DNA from: Actinomycetes bacterium
GTDB taxonomy: Bacteria > Actinomycetota > Coriobacteriia > Coriobacteriales > Eggerthellaceae
Assembly (NCBI GenBank): GCA_023403475.1
Contig: JAEYEL010000088.1
Coordinates: forward strand, 1 to 14,181
Direction: 5' to 3'
DNA length: 14,181 bases
Both the position numbers and the translations under genes were made by a program. The notes under the pieces are model-generated. The model was not told the DNA's origin, did no database searches, and was given only the letters and a program-made list of their open reading frames with translations. This document shows, one piece after another, positions 1 through 11,688 of the stretch; position 1 is the stretch's first letter; each line of letters opens with the position of its first letter.

Positions 1-6114
<6,114 letters not shown>

Positions 6115-6322
6115 GAGGCTTTTCCTCCTTTGCGCGCACGCGTTTTCTGCAAAAAAGTTGCAACCGAGAAGAATACGACGCTTGAGGAGCCATGTCAAGA
6201 AAAATTTTTACGAACTATGGATTTTCGCTGTAAATTTACCCGTTTAGCTGGGACGATGGGGATGAACAAGCCAGGGTCGCACGAAACATGCACATAAGCA
6301 AGTTACTGGGGCCTTCTTCTCT
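6115..6322. other. rpoB leader and upstream intergenic region
   Basis: This stretch holds the rpoB promoter, its short leader, and about 120 AT-richer bases upstream of the -35 box that include A/T runs (for example AAAAATTTTT near 6200-6210), which could act as an UP element. The leader also contains CGTTTTCTGCAAAA at 6141-6154. The same 14 bases recur at 6667-6680 in the repeat block upstream of the ATPase pseudogene. No open frame here looks like a gene. Confidence 0.6.
6170..6198 (-). promoter_or_regulatory. sigma-70 promoter of rpoBC
   Basis: On the minus strand TTGACA (6198-6193) and TATTCT (6175-6170) are separated by exactly 17 bases, a near-consensus housekeeping promoter. Transcription would start near 6163, giving a leader of about 50 nt before the rpoB GTG at 6114. 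It suits an rpoBC unit transcribed independently of ribosomal protein genes. Confidence 0.85.
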
Positions 6323-6622
6323 GTTGCCATCCGGCAAAGGCTTGGAAGCCAGCGCCGTAATGCGCACGACAAGGTCTTCGAGGCTTCAGGCAGCTCCGAT
6401 AAGTTCGATCACCTCAGGTCGCTCGACGAAATCTATCTTCACCATGTTTTCGTAGTTCTCAGCGGCGAACAGCTCGATGCTGCTCGTCTTGCCGACTTAA
6501 CGCGCCCCCGTAACGAGCAGCCCTTGGTTCGTCTTGGTGCGCTTCCATTCGAGAAGCGCCTCGGAAATCTTCCTTCTCAGCACCGCTTTCGCCCTATCCA
6601 TTGGCACCTTTTGAAGAATCAT
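6323..6622 (-). pseudogene. AAA ATPase (DUF4143-type) pseudogene, N-terminal fragment
   Basis: Read from ATG 6622, the frame gives MILQKVPMDRAKAVLRRKIS, then GLLVTGAR, a stop, VGKTSSIELFAAENYENMVK, IDFVERPEVIELIGAA, a second stop, and LEDLVVRITALASKPLPDGN. It is recognisable as the start of the AAA family often annotated 'ATP-binding protein, DUF4143', whose Walker A usually reads GARQVGKT. Here the Q codon position is TAA (6499-6497), consistent with a CAA-to-TAA change, and a second in-frame TGA lies at 6388-6386. Family resemblance is lost after about 6323, just before Walker B would be expected, and the sequence runs into the rpoB upstream region. The rest of the gene is missing. These ATPases are usually stand-alone accessory genes of unknown role. 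A pseudogene call is safe; the family assignment is from motif memory. Confidence 0.75.
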
Positions 6623-6640
6623 ACGTTCTACCTGCGCTAT

Positions 6641-6713
6641 CTGCAAAATACGGATTGAAAATTGCTCGTTTTCTGCAAAATTAGCATTGGATTTCGGCGA
6701 ATTCCTGCAAAAT
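6641..6713 (-). repeat. three phased CTGCAAAAT repeats upstream of the ATPase remnant
   Basis: CTGCAAAAT (ATTTTGCAG on the minus strand) occurs at 6641-6649, 6673-6681 and 6705-6713, so starts are exactly 32 bp apart. Weaker similarity continues past the 9-bp core (an ATTG about 14 bases into the first two units). They lie directly upstream of the ATPase pseudogene start at 6622 and downstream of the DUF4405 gene. Three turns of helix would place the sites on one DNA face, suggesting binding sites for a protein, perhaps the promoter or operator of the lost ATPase gene. Confidence 0.6.
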
Positions 6714-6744
6714 TCGTGCTGAAGGAATGGCTACCTTGCATTTG

Positions 6745-7314
6745 TCAGTGGCGGTAAAGGTCAGCGGCCTTTCTTTTCTTTCCTTTCCCGAAAAGCCCCG
6801 CCAGCCACCTCCAATGCACCGCCACGTGCACCAGCAGAAGGGCGAGCAGGACCTTCGCGGACGCGGCGTGCAGAGGGTCCCAGAAGAAGTAGCCCTCGGC
6901 GTACAGTCCGAAGGCGGGCAGCACCGCGCCCGACACCATGACGCCCGACACCGCGCAGACGGCGAGCGCCACGGCGATGAGGGCGTCGAGCGCCCAGCGC
7001 GCGACCCGCGCGGCCGAAGCGCCGCTCTTCCCTTCTTGCGGCGCCGCCTTCGGGCCGCGCGGCGAGGCTCCGGCCGCCGTCACCTCGCAAGCGGCGCCTT
7101 CCGAGCGGCAGCGCCCGCCTCCTCCGGCGTTTTCCGAACGCGCGCGGCGGCGGTCCTGCGCGCGGCCTCCGCTTATCGCCGCGTGGGCGACGAGCACCAG
7201 GCAAACGCCCAGCCCCAGCCATTCGTGCACGCCGATGCCGGTGATCGCGGGGTTCGCCGCCGCAAGATAGACGACCAGCACGACGACATCGAACGCAAGC
7301 ATTTTCCTATCCAT
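6745..7314 (-). CDS. DUF4405-type membrane cytochrome b protein
   Basis: A 189-residue membrane protein with four predicted helices (about 6-24, 30-48, 106-131 and 150-172). Histidines in helices typical of DUF4405 / cytochrome b561-like proteins are present: H30 in GVHEWLGLG, H44, H149 in DPLHAASAK, and H163 and H167 in LLVHVAVHWRW. These are candidate ligands for two b haems, so the likely job is electron transfer across or within the membrane. An Ala/Arg/Gly-rich hydrophilic loop of about 60 residues (46-105) separates the two helix pairs and is longer than I expect for the family. The ATG lies 4 bases after the TGA of the haem-motif gene, with GAGG overlapping that stop, so the two are translationally coupled and probably functional partners. 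It is very GC-rich. No terminator is obvious after the stop. Confidence 0.75.
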   Translation of the reverse strand: MDRKMLAFDVVVLVVYLAAANPAITGIGVHEWLGLGVCLVLVAHAAISGGRAQDRRRARSENAGGGGRCRSEGAACEVTAAGASPRGPKAAPQEGKSGASAARVARWALDALIAVALAVCAVSGVMVSGAVLPAFGLYAEGYFFWDPLHAASAKVLLALLLVHVAVHWRWLAGLFGKGKKRKAADLYRH

Positions 7315-7318
7315 ACCC

Positions 7319-7675
7319 TCACCTCGCCTTCCGCACGATGATCACCAGCGCGACCACCAGCGCCACAGGGGCAAGCACCCACACGTTGAGGCTGGCGTCG
7401 CTCGCCTGGTGGTAGCGGCCCACAAGCGAGTCCCACGCGTGGCACTCGACGCTTGAGCACGACGACTCGGGGCAGGACATCTCGTGGACGCCGTCGGGCT
7501 CGGGCACGTCGTCGAACCCGTGGCAGGACCCGCTCGCGCAGCCCGTGGCGGGGCAGGGCGAATCCGCCGTTATGGGCGAGACGCCCGTCGCCGGCTCCGC
7601 CAGGGAGCCCGCCCCCAGAACGCACGCGCCCAGAAGCGCGAACGCGGCAAGGGTTATCAAGAATTTCCTCAACAT
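7319..7675 (-). CDS. small exported protein with two CX4CX4CH motifs, possible dihaem cytochrome c
   Basis: A 118-residue protein: hydrophobic export signal (about 5-26), a short cysteine-rich domain, and a C-terminal membrane helix (about 98-114) with a basic tail. The domain holds a duplicated motif: C41-x4-C46-x4-C51-H52 and C68-x4-C73-x4-C78-H79. CX4CH is an established alternative c-haem attachment motif, seen in tetrahaem cytochromes c3; standard CX2CH is absent. H64 and H89 could be distal ligands. LGAC at 15-18 resembles a weak lipobox, so lipidation at C18 is an alternative to signal-peptidase cleavage. GAGGAAAGG precedes the ATG. It sits between an NrfD anchor and a DUF4405 cytochrome, which supports a redox role outside the membrane. 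The extra leading cysteines could instead mean disulfides or another metal site. Confidence 0.6.
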   Translation of the reverse strand: MLRKFLITLAAFALLGACVLGAGSLAEPATGVSPITADSPCPATGCASGSCHGFDDVPEPDGVHEMSCPESSCSSVECHAWDSLVGRYHQASDASLNVWVLAPVALVVALVIIVRKAR

Positions 7676-7777
7676 GGCCTTTCCTCTTGATTAAGCAACC
7701 GTGCTATCCGGCACCGGGCGCCGCGGCCACCTGCAGCTTAAAGCACCGCAACGCCCGGCTCAAAGAGACGCCTCGCC
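7676..7777. other. intergenic gap within the respiratory operon
   Basis: About 100 GC-rich bases between the NrfD stop and the haem-motif gene. A CCGGGCG / CGCCCGG inverted pair with a long loop is present, but there is no T-run, so I do not call a terminator. The wider gap than elsewhere in the operon could hide a separate promoter for the cytochrome pair; none is clear. Confidence 0.4.
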
Positions 7778-8758
7778 CTATTCCACCGGCTTCAGCGGCA
7801 GATAGCGCAGGCCCGCGCACAGGAGCAGCGCGGCGAGGCCTATCACGCCCAGGGCCACGCCCCACTCGATGGGAGCCGGCCAGTAGACCATGCCTTCGTA
7901 GGCGCCCTGCATGCCGGCCTCCCAGTTGGTCACCGTCATGGAAGTCACAGCACCCGGAAGATCGATGTTGGGAAGCTGGAAACCGCACACGAGGGCCGAG
8001 GAGACGAACCACGGCCCCAGAAGCGCCGTATGCCACATCTCGCGCCCCTGCTGCAACCCGAAGATCCACGCGGTCACGCTGTGCACGAGCACGGCGGTGA
8101 CCAGCGTTATCACGCTCACCACGCGCAGGGCCGTGTGCGAGACCTTCCCCGCCTCGGCCTGCAGCTGCGCCCACAGGTACACGACGGACAGGACGAGGTA
8201 CACGAGCAGCACGACGATGTCCCACATGAGGGGCGAGGCCAGGTTGGAGTACGCGAACAGCTCCCACAGGCGCAGGGGCCGGCCCAGGTCCACCACTACG
8301 AACGCGATGGCGGCCACCGTCGAGCAGACAGACGTCCACACGGCGATCTTGCTGATGCCGCCGAACCCTTCCGCGCCGAACGCCTTGGGCGCGGACGAGA
8401 TGATGAGGCCGCCTGCGGAAAGCCCCACGAAGAACATGAACATGGTGATGTAGAGGCCCCACGAGTCCAGGTTGCGCATGGCTGTCTGCGACATGCCGCC
8501 CGAAAGCTGCACGACCCACAGCGCGATGCCCGCAACCGTGACCACGGCCGCCGCGGCGATGGCGATCATGAGCCCGCGTCCACCGAAACGAGCGGGCTTC
8601 GTGGAAGCGCCGCCGGCTGCAGCGCCGTTGCTTCCACCGCTCATGGCGACAGCTTCTGCGGCAAGTTTCGCACCAGCACTTGCACCACCTGCAACCTTCC
8701 CTGCGTTTTCGGGCGCGATCGCCCCGGCGACGGAGGCCGCCTGCGAAATTTCAGACAT
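7778..8758 (-). CDS. NrfD/PsrC-type quinone-reactive membrane anchor, apparently shortened
   Basis: A 326-residue polytopic membrane protein of the NrfD/PsrC family, which passes electrons between membrane quinol and a ferredoxin-type subunit. The first 62 residues are a low-complexity Ala/Gly-rich extension. Helices follow at about 63-85, 101-123, 135-158, 178-198, 211-235, 244-260 and 297-318. Family features are visible: LDSWGLYITMFMFFVGLSAG, VDLGRPLRLW, HSVTAWIFGLQQGREMWHTA and the C-terminal YWPAPIEWGVALGVIGL. Helix 6 ends at residue 259 and runs straight into FQLPNIDLPGAVTSM, a stretch I expect near the C-terminus, so about two helices seem to be missing in frame. AAGGAG precedes the ATG, which lies 17 bases after the ferredoxin stop. 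GC is clearly higher than in the two upstream genes. Confidence 0.8.
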   Translation of the reverse strand: MSEISQAASVAGAIAPENAGKVAGGASAGAKLAAEAVAMSGGSNGAAAGGASTKPARFGGRGLMIAIAAAAVVTVAGIALWVVQLSGGMSQTAMRNLDSWGLYITMFMFFVGLSAGGLIISSAPKAFGAEGFGGISKIAVWTSVCSTVAAIAFVVVDLGRPLRLWELFAYSNLASPLMWDIVVLLVYLVLSVVYLWAQLQAEAGKVSHTALRVVSVITLVTAVLVHSVTAWIFGLQQGREMWHTALLGPWFVSSALVCGFQLPNIDLPGAVTSMTVTNWEAGMQGAYEGMVYWPAPIEWGVALGVIGLAALLLCAGLRYLPLKPVE

Positions 8759-8775
8759 CTTCTTCTCCTTGTCGC

Positions 8776-9378
8776 CTAGACCAGATAGTAAACGGAAGGC
8801 TTCGTGCCGCGATCTTCAAGCAACTGCTTGCACTCCCGCTCGCGAATAAGCTTGGAAACCTCGGGGTCGGGGTCATCGAAGTCACCCCAGAATCTCGCAC
8901 GACCAGGGCACACTTCAACACAAGAAGGAATCAGCCCCTTGGCAAGTCGATGCCAGCACATGGTGCATTTCTCTACAACATGCTTCTGGTGGGCGGGCAC
9001 ATCCGCATCCCCTACAGCAAATTCCATGTAATACTGCGGTTCCTCCCAGTTGAACGAGCGCACGCCCGTGTAGGGGCATGCCGCCATGCACATGCGGCAG
9101 CCGATGCACTTGTCGTAATCCTGCCTGACAACGCCCGTATCCGTATCCTTGTAAGTGGCGCCAACCGGGCAAACCTTCACGCAGGCAGGGTTCTCACAAT
9201 GCTGGCAAGCAACCGTAATGTTGCGCATGAATAAGTGCGGATAGATACCGGAAGGAGATTCGGGATTGGCTCCTCCTTCCGTAAGAACTCTGTTCCACCA
9301 AATTTCATTAGGGAGGTTGTTTTCCGTCTTGCAAGCCATCGCACAGGTATTACAGCCTATGCATCGTTTCGTGTCCAC
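8776..9378 (-). CDS. DmsB-like ferredoxin subunit with four [4Fe-4S] sites (start disrupted)
   Basis: Electron-transfer subunit of a DMSO-reductase-type complex; it relays electrons from NrfD to the molybdenum subunit. From the GTG at 9378 it has 200 residues and sixteen cysteines in four sets: C6/C9/C12/C16, C58/C61/C66/C70, C91/C94/C97/C101 and C138/C141/C153/C157, matching four cubane clusters as in DmsB. The start is odd. The expected N-terminus (KRFGFAVDTKRCIGC) can be read in this frame back to 9405, but the first in-frame codon is the TAG of the upstream gene and no ATG is in frame. An ATG at 9403 with GGAGGGGG in front is one base out of frame, across a run of six A. Losing one A would give MGKRFGFAVDTKRC. 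The GTG has no clear ribosome site. All cluster residues survive, so a weakly made active protein is possible. Confidence 0.85.
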   Translation of the reverse strand: MDTKRCIGCNTCAMACKTENNLPNEIWWNRVLTEGGANPESPSGIYPHLFMRNITVACQHCENPACVKVCPVGATYKDTDTGVVRQDYDKCIGCRMCMAACPYTGVRSFNWEEPQYYMEFAVGDADVPAHQKHVVEKCTMCWHRLAKGLIPSCVEVCPGRARFWGDFDDPDPEVSKLIRERECKQLLEDRGTKPSVYYLV

Positions 9379-9405
9379 TGCGAAACCAAATCTTTTTTCC
9401 CATGC

Positions 9406-10519
9406 CTATTCCCCCTCCATCCACAAGCGAACGTCGGCAAGGTTATCCATAAAGCTCTGATTTACCGCCACAGGATCGAAGACGGATGTTGCCAGCTCAG
9501 ACCAGCAACCCTCCTTATGCTGGAATTTCTGCCAGCTCTTCGGATATACTAAACAGCCCGGCCTGATCCCGTCCGAAATCTCCGCTTTCACGACGCAATG
9601 ACCCCTGTCATTGAATACCTCTACATAGTCGCCATTTTTGATCGACCTTACCTCGGCGTCAACTGGATTGATTCTAACTGTCGGTTCAGGATCAAGCTCC
9701 CTTAACCAAGGTACTTCAAAGAAGGTCGAGTGAACGCGATACTTGGGTCGAACAGACATGAGAACAAGAGGATATTTCTTAAATAGTTCCTTTATCCACG
9801 GCATCGGCAATGCAGTGCCATTCGTGCGGTTGAGCTTCGGTGATATTCGTGCCCCACGCGAAAAGAACTTTGGCATTCTTGTAGTCGGTAGGTTCATTCG
9901 AAACCCACATGCCAAAATCACCCGTTACGCGATTGGGACCTACTGTACTCGCCGCATCAACACAATGATCAACATCTGTTGCATTCAAAACTGCTGTTAA
10001 GGTGCCCGTCATACCTGGTATGCAGCCATTCAGGGAAGACACGTTTCCCGAGCCGACGCAGAAAGCAACCGCTTGGGAACCATAATTATCTTGAATTCTC
10101 TTGAAATTTGTGGCGCTTTCGCCGATGGCCTCATCCCAAGAGATTCTTTCCCACTCGTTTGCGCCGCGCTCGCCAGTCCTCTTTAATGGATACTTGACTC
10201 TATTTGGATTGCATACACGCTGAAGGTGAGTGAGCCCCCTGAGGCAAATGCGATTGTAATTCGGATCAACGAATTCAGCAAGAGATGTCTTGACAATACG
10301 CCCATCTCTAACATGGACGTTCATTCGACAGTATCCTTGACAGTTCGGACGACATACGCACTGGTAAATTTGCTCGGTATCGATGGTCGGCGCAGCGTCA
10401 TCCGCCAGAGCAGTCAAACTTGCGCCCCCGGCAAGCGCCGTTGCCCCTACAGCAAGCCCTGTTGTCTTGAGAAAGTTTCTACGAGTGAGCGCGCTTGCCG
10501 CGCCTTTCGTTCCCGACAT
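9406..10519 (-). pseudogene. Tat-exported molybdopterin oxidoreductase (DMSO reductase family), internally deleted
   Basis: The first part (10519-9779, 246 codons) starts MSGTKGAASALTRRNFLK with AGGAGG just upstream. It has a Tat signal (RR at 13-14, then a hydrophobic stretch to about 39), an iron-sulfur motif C56-x3-C60-x3-C64-x27-C92, and the start of the molybdopterin-binding fold (AVAFCVGSGNVSSLNG, DAASTVGPNRVTGDFG). It stops at TAA 9781-9779. About 130 C-terminal residues follow in another frame (about 9800-9406): YPLVLMSVRPKYRVHSTFFE, EVRSIKNGDYVEVFNDRG, then MEGE and the stop, matching the C-terminal molybdopterin-dinucleotide domain. Relatives are about 700-850 residues, so roughly 400 or more internal residues, with the frame, are gone. 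Enzyme activity is excluded. The substrate cannot be told; Eggerthellaceae relatives act on sulfoxides, N-oxides, catechols and others. GC is lower than in the anchor gene. Confidence 0.88.
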
Positions 10520-10563
10520 TTCTCCTCCTACCATAACGATATTGCGTTCGTCCGCGCTTCCAC

Positions 10564-10648
10564 GCACTCGGTGCATACATGCATTTAGCACTTTCGTGCA
10601 CCTGGTACTTTCATGCACCTGGTACTTTCATACGCTTAGCACCCTCAT
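10564..10648. repeat. five tandem 17-bp units
   Basis: Five contiguous 17-bp units begin at 10564, 10581, 10598, 10615 and 10632. The third and fourth are identical (GCACCTGGTACTTTCAT); the others are variants (GCACTCGGTGCATACAT, GCATTTAGCACTTTCGT, ACGCTTAGCACCCTCAT). On the minus strand the consensus is ATGAAAGTRCYARGTGC. Each has an imperfect dyad (GTACC-A-GGTGC). They lie 45 bp upstream of the molybdoenzyme start, in its presumed leader. A related GCACTTGGTACC occurs at 10669-10680 at the end of the tRNA-like remnant. Confidence 0.8.
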
Positions 10649-10673
10649 CCTGCATATCGGTATTGAACGCACT

Positions 10674-10712
10674 TGGTACCCCCCGCGCGAATCGAACGCC
10701 CGTCAACCTTTT
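10674..10712 (-). pseudogene. 3' half of a tRNA gene (remnant)
   Basis: On the minus strand the segment reads as a tRNA 3' end: a T-arm GGGCG-TTCGATT-CGCGC (four of five stem pairs form), a 7-base acceptor 3' strand GGGGGGT (10684-10678), discriminator A (10677) and CCA (10676-10674). A 4-5 base variable segment precedes the T-arm. The 5' half is missing: upstream sequence offers neither the matching ACCCCCC nor a paired anticodon stem. tRNA 3' ends are common integration sites, so this could be one end of a former mobile element. The amino acid cannot be assigned. Confidence 0.5.
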
Positions 10713-10739
10713 CACAAGACTTGGCCAATCTCGTTGTTT

Positions 10740-10773
10740 GTCATATTATCGCAATGTCTTGCGACAATCAATG
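10740..10773 (-). promoter_or_regulatory. possible promoter with an inverted-repeat operator, upstream of the molybdoenzyme operon
   Basis: ATTATCGCAA (10745-10754) and TTGCGACAAT (10759-10768) form an inverted repeat, nine of ten pairs, with a 4-base centre. On the minus strand it fills the spacer of a weak promoter: TTGATT, 17 bases, TAATAT. An operator placed between -35 and -10 fits direct repression or activation. A 12-base relative (TTGTCGCAATGT, 11 of 12) lies at 13705-13716 in front of the orphan NrfD operon. The regulator is unknown. Confidence 0.5.
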
Positions 10774-11247
10774 TACCGAGCTATGCTATTTTAAGAATAA
10801 TGATAGTAGTGGGAAGCAGCGAGGGCAGCGACGCGGCAACCAACCAGCGACGCGGAAACAACCGTCTTGCGTTCTCCTTGGCATTTGCTGCGATTCACCA
10901 CCGTTCGGGAACAAACGGGGATTAGAACAGATCTGCATCGGAGCAAAGGCCGTCTGGCGAAACTCGCACTCCACCACCCCGCCTTTACTTTCGACAGCCA
11001 GAATAGAAATTAAGCCAAAACATAAAAGCGCCCGATTCTTGTTTCAGCGAGCCTCATTCCCCTCAATTCCAATTTTTTAGCGAAAATCGAACCAACTCCG
11101 TAGCCCCAGATGCTGCAACTTGCCAAGAGCGGCAATCTCGCAACTTTCCGAAGCCACGAAATGCGAAGCACACGAGAATTGCGAGGAATGCGGGGTCGTA
11201 GCGGCAAGGCGCTGCAGTATGCGGGACCACTTCGGCAACATGTAGAG
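10774..11247. other. intergenic region without a recognisable gene
   Basis: About 470 bases downstream of the GntR gene. I see no supported coding region: open frames here have atypical composition and no family features. Short direct repeats are present: ACTTCGGCA at 11229-11237 and again at 11250-11258 (21 bp apart, the second at the GntR 3' end) and CCTCATTCC/CCTCAATTCC near 11052-11070. A TTGCC/GGCAA hairpin occurs at about 11116-11131. None has a T-run typical of an intrinsic terminator. Part of it may be a decayed gene. Confidence 0.5.
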
Positions 11248-11679
11248 TTACTTCGGCAGCCTCTTGAATGCGAGGCGGGCTTGAACAAAGGCCACGATGT
11301 CGTCGTCGGTCATGCCGGCGTTAGCGCAGGCGCGGATCATGTCGTCTACCAAAAGCTCGACGGGGCTGTCGGTGGCGCGGGCAGCACCTATGTCGTGCTG
11401 CTCGTTCACGAACGTGCCCCGCCCCTTGCGCGTGGTAATGTAGCCTTCGCGCTCCAAATCCATGTAGGCGCGGTTCACGGTGTTGTAGCTTATGTCCAAG
11501 TCAACAGCCAGCGACCGCACCGTGGGCAGGCGCTCGCCTTCCGCATAGGCACCCGACCCGATAAGATAGGCGATGCGGTTCTTCACCTGTATCCACACCG
11601 GCATTCCGCTGCTGTGATCTATTTCGAACGACCCAAGAGGATTCATAGGCTTTCTTTCCATCGCGACCGACCGTTCCAT
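11248..11679 (-). CDS. GntR-family transcriptional regulator, YtrA type
   Basis: A 143-residue DNA-binding protein. An N-terminal winged helix-turn-helix spans about residues 25-91 (GMPVWIQVKNRIAYLI, EGERLPTVRSLAVDLDISYN, TVNRAYMDLEREGYITTRKG, RGTFV), the typical GntR domain. The C-terminal tail is only about 50 residues and helical (VELLVDDMIRACANAGMTDD), as in the YtrA subfamily, which lacks a large ligand-binding domain and usually represses an adjacent membrane-protein operon. It lies 9 bases after the slipin stop. The ATG at 11679 is kept. ATGs at 11661 and 11646 are alternatives; the last gives MNPLGSFEIDHSSG with a purine-rich GGAAAGAAAG in front and is at least as likely. It probably regulates its own operon. 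Confidence 0.87.
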   Translation of the reverse strand: MERSVAMERKPMNPLGSFEIDHSSGMPVWIQVKNRIAYLIGSGAYAEGERLPTVRSLAVDLDISYNTVNRAYMDLEREGYITTRKGRGTFVNEQHDIGAARATDSPVELLVDDMIRACANAGMTDDDIVAFVQARLAFKRLPK

Positions 11680-11688
11680 AATACCAAA

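Noticed and set aside
6641..6713. CRISPR-like spaced repeat
   Set aside because: The conserved core is only 9 bp with three copies and no leader or cas genes; binding sites are more plausible.
6727..7341. A 204-codon plus-strand frame
   Set aside because: It is antisense to the DUF4405 gene, whose membrane helices, histidines and coupled start are far better supported.
9390..9403. Programmed -1 frameshifting on A AAA AAG at the ferredoxin start
   Set aside because: The heptamer is in the right phase, but the ferredoxin frame needs a +1 shift, so -1 slippage would not produce it. Frame error or transcriptional slippage fits better.
10520..10618. Upstream extension of the molybdoenzyme to an ATG at 10618
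   Set aside because: It would translate the 17-bp repeats; the ATG at 10519 has a strong AGGAGG site and starts a normal Tat signal.
10564..10648. CRISPR array
   Set aside because: The units are 17 bp and contiguous with no spacers, and there is no cas gene nearby.
10673..11080. A 135-codon plus-strand frame beginning MVPPARIERPSTF
   Set aside because: Its start is the antisense translation of the tRNA-like remnant, a well-known source of false proteins; the rest has no recognisable features.
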